Shown here: one piece after another, positions 51,551-60,747 of the stretch | How the letters are laid out: each line of letters starts with the position of its first letter | How positions within the stretch are numbered: the stretch's first letter is position 1 | Assembly: GCA_045113775.1 (NCBI GenBank) | Contig: JBGUJH010000096.1 | Location: forward strand, 1-64,000 | DNA: 64,000 nucleotides | From: CAG-791 sp045113775 | GTDB lineage: Bacteria; Bacillota; Clostridia; Lachnospirales; Lachnospiraceae | Direction: 5' to 3' | Translations under genes and position numbers: made by a program | The notes under the pieces: generated by a model | What the model was told of the DNA's origin: nothing | The model's input: the letters and a program-made list of their open reading frames with translations, nothing else | Database searches by the model: none

Positions 51551-51834
51551 TCAAAGCCCCCTTTCCAGATCCTCCATCGGGATGAAGCCGGTCAGTGCCA
51601 GAGCGGAGTATTGAATAGGGCATGTGTGTCCTTTGGAGAGGATGAAGCGGTCCCTGTCGGGCCAGCGGGGTTCCTCAGGGCGAAGGTTCATTTCGCCAAA
51701 ATAGAGCGCAGCCACAATGTCCGCCGCGGAGAGGGATCCTCCCGGATGTCCCGCCCCGCGTCGTAGATCATTGTGACGGTTGTTTTTCTCAAAGTCTTTG
51801 CCAGTTCCTTGAGCTCTTCAACCGATTTTTTCAT
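51551..51834 (-). pseudogene. Transketolase N-terminal subunit remnant with frameshift
   Basis: A good start (GGAGG before ATG) reads MKKSVEELKELAKTLRKTTV and MIYDAG. One G is missing in the codons for the Gly-Arg-Gly-His-Pro region; restoring it gives GHPGGSLSAADIVAALYFGE and RFILSKGHTCP, the thiamine-diphosphate half of a transketolase. The frame ends at TGA after about 94 residues where the family has about 270. Confidence 0.8.
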
Positions 51835-52127
51835 GTGTCCTCCAATTCCCATTTGTACAGAGTTTGCTATATTTTGAGGATAACAGAATGCATAGGATAG
51901 GGCAACATAGTACGTTGGCTTTGCGGAGGCTGGCTGTGCGACAGAATACGCGGGAAGCGAAAATAGCCGGAGACCGGCTGAGATATACGGGGGTAAATAC
52001 CGGTTTTGACCAAAGTGGAATAAAAAACTCCACTGGAGCTTTTACAAAATAGTGGTAGAATCAATACGAACGACGCGGCAGCTTATTGATCGTACTTTGA
52101 AAGCCGGCGTCTATGAAAGGAAAAAAG
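51835..52127. other. Upstream region of the MBOAT gene
   Basis: No gene seen. A small hairpin AGTGGA/TCCACT occurs at about 52015-52035. No good promoter pair is evident; a TAGAAT at 52056 is a weak -10 candidate. Confidence 0.4.
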
Positions 52128-53642
52128 ATGCTCTTTAATTCTACTCACTTTTTATTATTTTTTCCGATTGTTCTCTTGATTTATCAGATCATTCCCGACT
52201 CAGTCAAGTACTTGTGGCTGCTGGCGGCCAGCTATTACTTTTACATGAGCTGGAATGCAAAGTATGCGCTGCTTATTCTGTTTTCGACCACGATCACTTA
52301 TGTGAGCGGTCTTCTTCTTGAATACATTTCTTTCCGGGAAGCCCACAGCCGGGTCTCACACGGCACAAAGTCTGCGGCTTTACAGCGTAAGCTGGTCGTA
52401 GCGGCAAGTTTTACACTCAATCTTTCCATTCTGTTCTATTACAAATATTTCAATTTTACACTCGGACTCATTGCGAGGATCTGTTCTTATGCGCATATAA
52501 GTCTGCATGTTCCTGCATTTGACATTATGCTTCCTGTCGGAATCTCTTTTTATACGTTTCAGGCGCTGAGTTACACAATGGATGTGTACAGAGGTGAGAT
52601 TTATGCTGAGAAGAATTTCTTCAGATATGCGCTTTTTGTTTCTTTTTTCCCCCAACTGGTAGCCGGTCCGATTGAGCGGTCCAAGAATCTGCTTAAGCAG
52701 CTGGCGGTGCCCCGAGGGCTCAGGCTTGAGAATATGCGTGAAGGGCTGCTTTTGATGTTGTGGGGCTATTTTTTGAAAATTGTGCTCGCGGACAGAATCG
52801 CTGTTTTCGTAGACAGCGTATATGGGAACTATCAGGATCTTGGCGGATGCTTTTTGATCACGGCGACCATCCTTTTTGCTGTGCAGATTTACTGCGACTT
52901 TGCCGGGTACTCAACAATCGCGATGGGAGCAGCGTGCTTTCTCGGCATCCGTCTGATGGAAAACTTTGATGCGCCTTATTTGTCGACCACAGTTGCGGAG
53001 TTCTGGCGGAAATGGCACATTTCCCTGACGTCCTGGTTTAAAGATTATTTGTATATTCCGCTGGGCGGCAGCAGAAAAGGAAAGCTCCGGAAATATCTGA
53101 ATAAGATGATCGTATTTCTGGTCAGCGGACTTTGGCATGGGGCTTCCCTGTCATTTGTTGCATGGGGAGGGCTCAACGGACTATATCAGATTGTCGGCGA
53201 GATTTTAACGCCTTTGCGCCTCCGGATGTCGGAACTGCTTAAGATCAACAGGGATTCTCTCGGATACAGGATGGTGCAGACAATTCTTACATTTGTGTTC
53301 GTCGATTTCGCATGGATTTTCTTCAGGGCAGATTCGCTGCGCGATTCGTTCAAAATAGTGCGCTCAATCATTTCCGTTCATAACCTATGGATCTTTTGGA
53401 ACGGGGCGTTGTACGACTGCGGCCTGGACCAAAGAAATTTCATGCTGATGATCTTGGGTATAGGACTCCTGCTGTTTGCAGACTTCTGCAAGCATAAAGG
53501 CGTTGTGATCCGGGATGTGATCATGAGGCAGGACTACTGGGCCCGCTGCCTTGTGATCGACGCCGCAGTAGTGGCGCTGCTGGTCTTTGGTATGTGGGGA
53601 TCAACGTATGATTCGGCAAATTTCATCTATTTCCAATTCTGA
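52128..53642 (+). CDS. MBOAT family O-acyltransferase (AlgI/DltB-like)
   Basis: A 504-residue membrane protein with about ten to eleven helices. It carries the MBOAT signature: FWRKWHISLTSWFKDYLYIPLGG (about 300) and the His in LSGLWHGASLSFVAWGG (about 337). These proteins move acyl or acetyl groups across the membrane for modification of surface polysaccharides. The ATG at 52128 follows AAAGGA. The next gene encodes an SGNH-type partner, a pairing known from alginate and peptidoglycan or teichoic acid acylation. Confidence 0.9.
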   Translation: MLFNSTHFLLFFPIVLLIYQIIPDSVKYLWLLAASYYFYMSWNAKYALLILFSTTITYVSGLLLEYISFREAHSRVSHGTKSAALQRKLVVAASFTLNLSILFYYKYFNFTLGLIARICSYAHISLHVPAFDIMLPVGISFYTFQALSYTMDVYRGEIYAEKNFFRYALFVSFFPQLVAGPIERSKNLLKQLAVPRGLRLENMREGLLLMLWGYFLKIVLADRIAVFVDSVYGNYQDLGGCFLITATILFAVQIYCDFAGYSTIAMGAACFLGIRLMENFDAPYLSTTVAEFWRKWHISLTSWFKDYLYIPLGGSRKGKLRKYLNKMIVFLVSGLWHGASLSFVAWGGLNGLYQIVGEILTPLRLRMSELLKINRDSLGYRMVQTILTFVFVDFAWIFFRADSLRDSFKIVRSIISVHNLWIFWNGALYDCGLDQRNFMLMILGIGLLLFADFCKHKGVVIRDVIMRQDYWARCLVIDAAVVALLVFGMWGSTYDSANFIYFQF

Positions 53643-53721
53643 TGCAGGACATTTTGGCAGGGAGTGGGAAGTTATGATGGAAATACGCTTTTTTGGCAAA
53701 GAATAGGGAGCAGGGTGACCT

Positions 53722-55083
53722 ATGCGTAAGAAACTGTCCGACATGATCGGGGTATTTATATTAATCATTATTATTGTGATCAGTGCAGCCGGAGTATCAA
53801 ATCTGCTGGAGAATAAGGAAAGTGATTACCGCTATGCCTCGTTCTTCACTGAGAAGCAGTCTGTCGATGTGATTTTGATCGGCTCAAGCCATATACGGTA
53901 TGGTATTTTTCCAATGGAACTGTGGAAGACGAGAGGAATCTCAGCTTACAATCTGGCAGCAAACGGCGCTACTATTCCTTGCTCTTACTGGGCCCTTGTG
54001 AATGCACTGGATTACAGGGTGCCTGAAGCTGTAGTCATGGATGTATTTGATATGTGGCCGGGGAGGATCGTCAGCGACCGCTGTGGCCAGGTCCATGAGC
54101 AGTTCGATGCATTTCCGCTGTCGGTGCACAAGGCACAGATGATTCTTGACCTGTTCAAGGATCCGTCGCTGACGGACCGCTATGGCAATAATCTCTATGA
54201 GAAGAGATGGGAGCTTTTCTGGAACCTGGGCGAGTATCACAGCAGGTGGTCCTCTTTGGAAAAGGACGATTTCGCCGGCGAACGCGCCATATCAGAGAGC
54301 TCGCGGGTCTGGAAAGGGGCAATGCCTCTGGACAGAGTCGTCGACCGGAAGGAGCAGGTATATAAAGAAACCGACGTTGCTTCTGATTCGACCGGTGGTA
54401 CGGGAACGGATTCGCAAGCCGGCAAAGCACTCGTGTACGATGAACAATCCAAAGTATATCTTGAGAAAATCATTAAATTATGTAAAGACAGGGACATCCG
54501 GCTTATTCTGGTCAACACCGGTTATGATTGCAGCGAGGAAGCTAAATTGTTTCATGATTCCGTGCGGGGGATCGCAGATTCTTATGGGGTCCCTTATTAC
54601 GATTTTACCAATGAAGATATCATAAATTTCGACACAGACTTAAATTCGACCGGGCATAATACGCATGTCAATTTTTCCGGCGCGCAGAAGATGACGGAGC
54701 GGGTCGGGAATATTTTGGAAGAGAACTGTAAACTGCAGGACCACAGGGAAGACGCGGAGTATGAGAAGTGGCGCAGCGACTGCGAGGCATATATTGCCGA
54801 TAAGCATAAGTATTTGAGAGAGCAGGAGGATTTAGAAAATTACCTGATGTTTCTGTACGATGACGACTATCAGATCATGTTTGATGTCAGAGATCCTTCG
54901 GTGCTTGAGGAGGAGAAAGTGCGGAAGCTGATCGAGAACCTTGGCAATCGGGTAGAGTCATTCGAGGCGCACGCAGAAGAATGGGATTGGGATGCAGAGG
55001 AGAAGACAGATGATTCCCAAAAGCTGATTATCGGTGTTTACAGCCGACATGACGGGCAATTGGTGGATGTAAGGGGATTTTAA
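53722..55083 (+). CDS. SGNH-type acyltransferase partner (AlgJ/DltD-like)
   Basis: A 453-residue protein anchored by one N-terminal helix (9-30) and otherwise outside the cell. SGNH elements: ILIGSSHIRYG with the nucleophile Ser (about 55), NLAANGATIPC (about 77), and a C-terminal D..H pair in NSTGHNTHVNFSG (about 310). The last 110 residues are highly charged. It follows the MBOAT gene and probably transfers the acyl group to a surface polymer. GAGCAGGGTG precedes the ATG. Confidence 0.75.
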   Translation: MRKKLSDMIGVFILIIIIVISAAGVSNLLENKESDYRYASFFTEKQSVDVILIGSSHIRYGIFPMELWKTRGISAYNLAANGATIPCSYWALVNALDYRVPEAVVMDVFDMWPGRIVSDRCGQVHEQFDAFPLSVHKAQMILDLFKDPSLTDRYGNNLYEKRWELFWNLGEYHSRWSSLEKDDFAGERAISESSRVWKGAMPLDRVVDRKEQVYKETDVASDSTGGTGTDSQAGKALVYDEQSKVYLEKIIKLCKDRDIRLILVNTGYDCSEEAKLFHDSVRGIADSYGVPYYDFTNEDIINFDTDLNSTGHNTHVNFSGAQKMTERVGNILEENCKLQDHREDAEYEKWRSDCEAYIADKHKYLREQEDLENYLMFLYDDDYQIMFDVRDPSVLEEEKVRKLIENLGNRVESFEAHAEEWDWDAEEKTDDSQKLIIGVYSRHDGQLVDVRGF

Positions 55084-55092
55084 CTCGGCTGT

Positions 55093-55160
55093 GAAGTCTC
55101 CCGTCTCTGCAGGCGGCGAGTCGTAACAAACTTTACCCGGTGGCAGGAGACAATTCCCAA
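55093..55160 (-). repeat. Structured repeat R2, copy 2 (inverted)
   Basis: The reverse complement matches copy 1 at 4347-4437, including TGTTACgACTCgCCgCC and the flanking stem. Stem bases change on both sides together, keeping pairing. Lies just after the SGNH gene, on the opposite strand to copy 1. Confidence 0.65.
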
Positions 55161-55182
55161 TGAATATCCTGCCGGAAAATAG

Positions 55183-55188
55183 TATAAT
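55183..55188 (+). promoter_or_regulatory. -10 box TATAAT before the enoate reductase gene
   Basis: Consensus hexamer 90 bases before the start codon; no clear -35 hexamer. Confidence 0.4.
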
Positions 55189-55278
55189 AAATACAGATCG
55201 CATCAAGTACAGTCAGAATATCCCATGTCTCAGTAAACCCCTTTTTTGTCGATTCTTAAAAGAAAGGAGTGCAGCCAT

Positions 55279-57216
55279 ATGTCATACGAAAAGCTTTTCC
55301 AACCCGGCATGATCGGAAATCTTGAGCTCAAGAACCGCATCGTAATGCCCGCCATGGGATGTTCCCTGGCGGAGTCCTCCGGCGAAGCCGGCGCCCGCAT
55401 GATCAAGTACTACGCTGACCGCGCCAAAGGCGGAGCAGGCCTGATCATCACCGAGATCACCCGCGTCGACGACGAGACCGGCGTCGGCACGCCCAACCAG
55501 CTGAGCGTCACAAATACACACATGATCGCGCAGCTCTCGCGCCTGGCAGAAGCTGTCCATGCCTATGACACCAAGATCTTCGTTCAGCTTCACCATCCGG
55601 GCAACCAGACGCCCAGCAGGCTGATCGGCGGCAAGCAGCCCGTGTCGGCATCGGACGTCACCTGCAAAGTCATCGGCGAACAGCCTCGCGCTATGACCAC
55701 CGAGGAAGTCGAGGCAATGGTCCGCAAATTTGTCACCGGCGCTGTGATCGCCCAGAAGTCCGGGATCGACGGCGTCGAGATCCACGCCGCGCACGGCTAC
55801 TTAGTCAGCCAGTTCCTCTCTCCCCATACCAATAAGCGCACCGACAAATACGGCGGCAGCTTTGAGGGGCGTATGCGCTTCGTCACGGAGATCATCATGG
55901 GCATCAAGGCTTATTGCGGCCCTAAATTCCCGATTTCCGTCCGCATAAACGGCAGCGACTATCTGTCCGACGGCATCACCGAAGAGGACGGCATCGCCCA
56001 GGCAAAATATCTGGAAGCTCTCGGCGTCAGCTGCATCAACGTCAGCTGCGGAACTTACGATTCCGGCGCGACAATCATCGAGCCCAGCTACTTCAAGGAA
56101 GGCTGGAAGATCCACCTGGCGGCCAACATCCGCAAGGCTGTTAAGATCCCGGTGATCGCTGTCTGCAACGTCAAACACCCCGCTTTCGCTGAGCAGATGC
56201 TCGAAGGCGGCGCAGTTGACTTTGTCGGTATTGCGCGCGGCCACCTGGCAGACCCTGAATGGGGCAAAAAAGCGAAAGCCGGCAAAGACATCCTGATCCG
56301 CAAATGCCTGGGCTGCATGGAGTGCTTCAGGATCCTCAACGACGGACTTCCTCTGGGATGCACGCTCAATCCTGTACTTGGCCGTGAATTTGAGTACGGT
56401 GACGAGAAACTCGTTAAGAACGGCGCAGGCCGCACAGTGGCGGTCGTAGGCGGAGGCCCTGCCGGCATGGAAGCAGCGCTCACTCTTGCTAAGCGCGGAT
56501 TTAACACTGTTTTGTTCGAGGCGGAGGATAAACTTGGCGGAACAGCAAATCTGGCCGCGATCCCTCCCAACAAAGGAATGATCACAGAATTCGTGGAGAC
56601 TATGCAGGCACAGCTCGAGGAAGCGGGCGTAGACATTCGTCTTGGCGTGAAAGCTGACTTAGCGGCGATCAAGGCGACCGGGGCAGAGGCAGTCTTTATG
56701 GCAGCCGGCGGAAGACCGGTCAAGCCTGCAATTCCGGGAATCGAAGCCGCAGTTACAGCGGAGGAAATCCTTAAGAGTGAAACACCTCCGGCAGATCAGA
56801 ATATCGTCATCATCGGCGGCGGCGTCACAGGCCTTGAGACGGCTGAATACCTCTCAGAGAAGAACAAAGTCGCAGTGGTCGAGATGCTCGACAAAGTCGG
56901 CGGAAACCTGTATCCCAGCGTAGTCATGCACCTGGCGCAGGAGATCATGAAGAACGGCGGCAGCATCAAGAAAGGCATGAAGCTGACAGCCGTCGAAGAT
57001 GGCTCTGTGACACTCGCGGACACAAAGACCGGAGAAGAGACCAGCCTTCCCGCGGACCTGGTCATCCTGGCAATGGGCGTTCGCTCCGACAGACCGGATT
57101 ACGAGGCTCTGCGCGAAGCGTACGATGATAAGCTCATTCTTGTGGGAGATTCCTGCAAGCCCGGGCAGATCTACGACGCACTCCACAGCGGACACGACAA
57201 AGCTTTTGTATACTGA
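55279..57216 (+). CDS. NADH:flavin oxidoreductase/2-enoate reductase family protein
   Basis: A 645-residue flavoprotein of the same superfamily as the protein at 26124 but shorter. FMN barrel: MPAMGCSLAESSGE (about 24), DGVEIHAAHGYLVSQF (about 164) and RTDKYGGS. The iron-sulfur Cys group is CLGCMEC (about 341), then a Cys in LGCTLNP; the spacing is CX2CX2C rather than the common CX2CX3C. FAD and NAD(P) folds: VGGGPAGMEAA (about 389) and IIGGGVTGLE (about 512). It should reduce activated C=C bonds using NAD(P)H and an FMN-FeS-FAD chain. AAAGGAG precedes the start. Confidence 0.88.
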   Translation: MSYEKLFQPGMIGNLELKNRIVMPAMGCSLAESSGEAGARMIKYYADRAKGGAGLIITEITRVDDETGVGTPNQLSVTNTHMIAQLSRLAEAVHAYDTKIFVQLHHPGNQTPSRLIGGKQPVSASDVTCKVIGEQPRAMTTEEVEAMVRKFVTGAVIAQKSGIDGVEIHAAHGYLVSQFLSPHTNKRTDKYGGSFEGRMRFVTEIIMGIKAYCGPKFPISVRINGSDYLSDGITEEDGIAQAKYLEALGVSCINVSCGTYDSGATIIEPSYFKEGWKIHLAANIRKAVKIPVIAVCNVKHPAFAEQMLEGGAVDFVGIARGHLADPEWGKKAKAGKDILIRKCLGCMECFRILNDGLPLGCTLNPVLGREFEYGDEKLVKNGAGRTVAVVGGGPAGMEAALTLAKRGFNTVLFEAEDKLGGTANLAAIPPNKGMITEFVETMQAQLEEAGVDIRLGVKADLAAIKATGAEAVFMAAGGRPVKPAIPGIEAAVTAEEILKSETPPADQNIVIIGGGVTGLETAEYLSEKNKVAVVEMLDKVGGNLYPSVVMHLAQEIMKNGGSIKKGMKLTAVEDGSVTLADTKTGEETSLPADLVILAMGVRSDRPDYEALREAYDDKLILVGDSCKPGQIYDALHSGHDKAFVY

Positions 57217-57229
57217 TTAACGCAGCAGC

Positions 57230-57268
57230 AAAGGGCCGCTTGCCGGAAACGGCAGGCGGCCCTTTTAT
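57230..57268 (+). terminator. Intrinsic terminator after the enoate reductase gene
   Basis: AAAGGGCCGCTTGCCG pairs with CGGCAGGCGGCCCTTT around GAAA, followed by TTATTT. Confidence 0.9.
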
Positions 57269-57282
57269 TTAAATCTTTTCGC

Positions 57283-57300
57283 ATGCAGATTTTTCTGCAT
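57283..57300. promoter_or_regulatory. Palindromic operator 1 of the ATP-grasp gene
   Basis: ATGCAGA-tttt-TCTGCAT, a perfect 7-bp inverted repeat, 8 bases before a TATAAT -10 box (57309-57314), so it spans the -35 region. Confidence 0.6.
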
Positions 57301-57308
57301 ATTTTGCA

Positions 57309-57314
57309 TATAAT
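57309..57314 (+). promoter_or_regulatory. -10 box TATAAT of the ATP-grasp gene
   Basis: Consensus hexamer within AT-rich sequence between the two palindromic operators. Confidence 0.5.
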
Positions 57315-57388
57315 ATTAATGACAAAGATTTTTTTGGGCAGCAGAGGGTGTCATAACATGTATTAATAAACATCGTGAGCTGCATAAT

Positions 57389-57406
57389 ATGCATAAAAAT
57401 CTGCAT
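57389..57406. promoter_or_regulatory. Palindromic operator 2 of the ATP-grasp gene
   Basis: ATGCATA-aaaa-TCTGCAT, matching operator 1 in inverted orientation with one mismatch in the stem, 25 bases before the start codon. The pair is 106 bp apart centre to centre, near ten helical turns. Confidence 0.6.
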
Positions 57407-57431
57407 ATTTTTTAGAGAAGGAGACTGCACA

Positions 57432-58613
57432 ATGAATTATGTATTTATTTCACCTGCGTACCCTGTGACCTGCACGCAGTTCTGCGACCGCCTGAGCAGG
57501 CATGGCGTGAATGTGCTCGGAATAGGGGACGTGCCCTATGATACGCTCAACGACACGCTGAAAAACGCTCTGACGGAATACTATTATGTAGACACACTGG
57601 AGGACTATGACCAGGTGTACCGCGCAGTCGCCTTTTTTATACACAAATACGGCAGGATAGACTGGCTGGAGTCCCTGAATGAATACTGGCTTCCGGCGGA
57701 CGCAAGGCTTCGTACGGACTTTAACATTGCCGTCGGAACGCGGGAGGAAGAGATCGGGGATCTTGTCAGGAAGTCGGGCATGAAGCGCGTCTTTATTGAG
57801 GCGGGGATACCGACAGCCCGCCAGCACATTGTTTCCGATCTGGCTGCAGGGCAGGCTTTCGTGAAGAAGGTGGGATATCCTGTGATCGTCAAACCGGACA
57901 TCGGTGTCGGCGCAAACGGCGCGATGAAGGTCAATAATGAAGAGGACCTGCTCAGTTTTTACAGGGAATTGCCCTCTGAGCCTTATGTCATGGAGGAATT
58001 TCTGAGTGGTGATATCTGCACTTATGACGCGATCCTCGGTGCTGACTGCGCGCCGATTTTTGAGTCCATGTGTACTTATCCGCCGGTGATCGATGCCGTG
58101 CAGAACAACGAGGAGATCAAATTTTACACGGTCGCGGAGGTGCCGGAACAGCTGCGCGAATTCGGAAGGAAGGCGGCGAAGGCTTTCGGCGCGGACCGGC
58201 GCTTTGTCCATTTTGAGTTCATAAATATCACGAAGGACTATGAGGGCATCGGAAAGGCCGGCGACTATGCGATCATGGAAGTCAATATGCGCCCGGCCGG
58301 AGGCCATGACCCGGATATGATGAATTACGCACAGTCTCTTGACGTGTTTGATATCTATGCGCAGATGGTAACATCGGAAAAAACAAATATCCCGGAATCA
58401 GCGGAACACTATTACTGCGCGTATGCCGCACGCAGAGACGGGGGGTGCTACACGCACACCCCCGAAGAGATCGCTGAGCGCTACGGAAGCGCCATCGTGA
58501 TGCAGGAGGAAATGCCTCCGATCGACTGGCCGTCCATGGGCCGCTACGTCTATATGGCTAAGTTTAAAAAGAAGGAAGAGATGGAAAAATATTTCAGCTT
58601 TGTGCTTGGGTGA
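57432..58613 (+). CDS. ATP-grasp domain carboxylate ligase-like protein
   Basis: A 393-residue protein with an N-terminal Rossmann-like part (YVFISPAYPVT) and an ATP-grasp fold. Nucleotide-binding elements: VIVKPDIGVGANGAMKV (about 150), YVMEEFLSGD (about 188), and metal-binding VHFEFIN with IMEVNMRPAGG (about 255-292). Members join an acid and an amine or thiol using ATP; the substrate is unknown. The ATG at 57432 follows AAGGAG. A regulatory region with two matched palindromes lies upstream. Confidence 0.85.
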   Translation: MNYVFISPAYPVTCTQFCDRLSRHGVNVLGIGDVPYDTLNDTLKNALTEYYYVDTLEDYDQVYRAVAFFIHKYGRIDWLESLNEYWLPADARLRTDFNIAVGTREEEIGDLVRKSGMKRVFIEAGIPTARQHIVSDLAAGQAFVKKVGYPVIVKPDIGVGANGAMKVNNEEDLLSFYRELPSEPYVMEEFLSGDICTYDAILGADCAPIFESMCTYPPVIDAVQNNEEIKFYTVAEVPEQLREFGRKAAKAFGADRRFVHFEFINITKDYEGIGKAGDYAIMEVNMRPAGGHDPDMMNYAQSLDVFDIYAQMVTSEKTNIPESAEHYYCAYAARRDGGCYTHTPEEIAERYGSAIVMQEEMPPIDWPSMGRYVYMAKFKKKEEMEKYFSFVLG

Positions 58614-58667
58614 GGGGAGAACCGGGAACACGCTGAAGGCACTGAATAGATTGATATTAATGTGTAT

Positions 58668-58695
58668 GAGCCGGAAGGGGAGTCCCTTTCGGCTC
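58668..58695. terminator. Hairpin terminator between convergent genes
   Basis: GAGCCGGAAGGG pairs with CCCTTTCGGCTC around a 4-base loop; serves the ATP-grasp gene and the TMEM175-like gene. Confidence 0.7.
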
Positions 58696-58714
58696 ATTAT
58701 TAGGAACGGGTATA

Positions 58715-59308
58715 TCAGTCGCCGCACTTTGGATCCTCGAAGACTTTCTTCATTCTCAGGTCGGGAATGATCCAAGGCGCCATTGCCACCACCAAAAGAG
58801 GGCATGACACATAATGCGCGCCGGGGAAGAAGGACAAGACAAGCGCGAGGATCTCGACGCATATCGTCCACGTTTCTTTTCTGCTCTCTCTGACGGCGAC
58901 CTTCAGGATCTCGCAGTCATGCGCACTGATGATGAGCTTCTGGAGCAGGATATAGCTCAAAGAGGCTGCGAGATTCAGCAGACAATACACCCTGACCGGA
59001 AGCATTGCAAAATGAAATTTTCCGACCCAGCCTGTCGCTACCGGCTGGAATGACAGAACAAACAGGTAAAGAAGGTTCGCCCACAATATTTTGCCGTCTA
59101 CGGAGCCCGCGACTTGCAGAAGGTGGTGGTGATTGGCCCAGTTTGTGCCGACCACAATGAAACTGATCAAATAGCACGCCGCAAGCGGAAGAATGGCAAT
59201 GAGCGCGTGCAAGTCATCTCCCTCCGGGAGGCCGATCTCAAGTATTGTAATTGTAATGATGATGGCGATCACGCCGTCGCTGAATGCTTCCAGTCGTCCT
59301 TTTGTCAT
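58715..59308 (-). CDS. TMEM175/DUF1211 family potassium-channel-like membrane protein
   Basis: A 197-residue protein with six hydrophobic segments. The first helix has the family motif KGRLEAFSDGVIAIIITIT (about 3-22), where the RxxxFSDG segment lines the pore of bacterial TMEM175 channels. Bacterial homologues conduct K+ as tetramers of six-helix subunits. GACAGGGAGACAG lies before the start. It is monocistronic and divergent from the aminopeptidase gene. Confidence 0.87.
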   Translation of the reverse strand: MTKGRLEAFSDGVIAIIITITILEIGLPEGDDLHALIAILPLAACYLISFIVVGTNWANHHHLLQVAGSVDGKILWANLLYLFVLSFQPVATGWVGKFHFAMLPVRVYCLLNLAASLSYILLQKLIISAHDCEILKVAVRESRKETWTICVEILALVLSFFPGAHYVSCPLLVVAMAPWIIPDLRMKKVFEDPKCGD

Positions 59309-59352
59309 TTCTGTCTCCCTGTCCGGTCTTAGTGTTATACATTGCAGTACTA

Positions 59353-59361
59353 TGATATCAT
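59353..59361 (+). promoter_or_regulatory. Extended -10 promoter of the aminopeptidase gene
   Basis: TGaTATCAT, 49 bases before the start codon; no clear -35 hexamer. Confidence 0.45.
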
Positions 59362-59409
59362 ATCCATAGAAAAATCTCTGTAAATGAAACAGTTAGGAGG
59401 AACTGCAAC

Positions 59410-60645
59410 TTGGTAACAGAAAAGATGTATGACAAACTGGCGCAGCTCGTGGTGCGCAAAGGCGTGAATGTACAGAAGGACCAGCCCGTGGTCATCAGGG
59501 CGCACGTGCAGGACGCGGCTTTTGTGAAGAAGGTCGCGAAGTGCGCGTACGAGGCCGGTGCCAAATCTGTGAGCGTCGAGTGGCATGACAGCGATCTCAC
59601 CAGGATGGCATATGAGTATGAGAGCAAAGAGGTGCTGTCCGAAGTGCCGCAGTGGAAATATGACAAGACTAAAGCCCAGCACGACGGCGGCGCCTGCTAT
59701 ATCACGATACTGTCCGACAAGCCCGGCGTCATGGCCGGCGTTGACAGTGAGAAGATCAAAGCCGCCAACATGGCTTATTACACGAAAATGGCGGACCTTA
59801 TGAGTTACACCATGAACAATGAAGGGCAGTGGTGCGTGATCGGCGTGCCTTCCGTGGAATGGGCCAAAGTAGTGTTCCCCGATCTTTCTGAAGAAGCGGC
59901 TTTCGAGAATCTCGGAGAAGCTATTTTCTCCGTGACGAGGGTCTCAGAAGATAACGACCCTGTCGCAGAGTGGAACCTGCACGACAAAGAATTGATCGAA
60001 CACGCTCAGAAACTGAACGAATACAAATTCGCAAAGCTTCATTTTACGAGTGAGCTCGGAACGGATGTCGTAGTGGAACTCGTTAAGGACCACATCTGGG
60101 TCGGCGGCGGGTGCACGACGCCCGGCGGGGTATATTTTGACCCGAATATGCCGACCGAGGAATGCTTCTGCATGCCGCGTAAGACAGGAGTCAACGGGAT
60201 CGTGTACGCCTCCAAGCCCTTGGACTACGAGGGAAAGGTCATCGACGACTTCTGGCTGCGCTTCGAGGACGGGAAGGCCGTCGTCTATGGCGCGGGGAAA
60301 GGAGAGGCCGCGCTCGCGCAGCTGCTGAGCTACGACGAGGGATCCGCCTATCTGGGCGAAGTTGCGCTGGTCCCCTATGACTCGCCGGTGTCAAGATCCG
60401 GCATCCTCTTTTTCAATACCCTGTATGACGAGAACGCGGCGTGCCACCTGGCGCTGGGCAGGCCTTACCCCGAAAATATCGAGGGCGGTGAGACCATGAG
60501 CAAGGAAGAGCTTGCGGCGCGCGGCGCCAACGACTCGATGCAGCACGTGGACTTCATGATCGGAACGCGCGGCACGAATATCGACGGCATTCTGGAAGAC
60601 GGGACCATCGTGCCGGTATTCCGGGACGGGAACTGGGTGAGCTGA
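59410..60645 (+). CDS. Aminopeptidase, M29 family (AmpS/PepS-like)
   Basis: A 411-residue cytoplasmic metallopeptidase of family M29. Conserved parts are VQKDQPVVIRAHVQDAAFVK near the start, MPTEECFCMP (about 255) with metal-binding Glu residues, then LFFNTLYDENAACHLALG (about 338) and QHVDFMIGT (about 378) with His and Asp ligands. It releases N-terminal residues from peptides using two metal ions. Start TTG, 7 bases after AGGAGGAA. Confidence 0.9.
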   Translation: MVTEKMYDKLAQLVVRKGVNVQKDQPVVIRAHVQDAAFVKKVAKCAYEAGAKSVSVEWHDSDLTRMAYEYESKEVLSEVPQWKYDKTKAQHDGGACYITILSDKPGVMAGVDSEKIKAANMAYYTKMADLMSYTMNNEGQWCVIGVPSVEWAKVVFPDLSEEAAFENLGEAIFSVTRVSEDNDPVAEWNLHDKELIEHAQKLNEYKFAKLHFTSELGTDVVVELVKDHIWVGGGCTTPGGVYFDPNMPTEECFCMPRKTGVNGIVYASKPLDYEGKVIDDFWLRFEDGKAVVYGAGKGEAALAQLLSYDEGSAYLGEVALVPYDSPVSRSGILFFNTLYDENAACHLALGRPYPENIEGGETMSKEELAARGANDSMQHVDFMIGTRGTNIDGILEDGTIVPVFRDGNWVS

Positions 60646-60706
60646 ACCCGGGCGAACTGAATCGGGTGAGCTGATTGGCGGCAGCTGTACTCAAGGATTG
60701 CAAAGC

Positions 60707-60746
60707 AAGGAGCGCAGGAAGGATATACCTTCCCGCGCTCCTTTTT
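60707..60746 (+). terminator. Intrinsic terminator after the aminopeptidase gene
   Basis: AAGGAGCGCAGGAAGG pairs with CCTTCCCGCGCTCCTT, one mismatch, followed by TTT. It could also stop clpX read-through on the other strand. Confidence 0.8.
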
Positions 60747-60747
60747 A

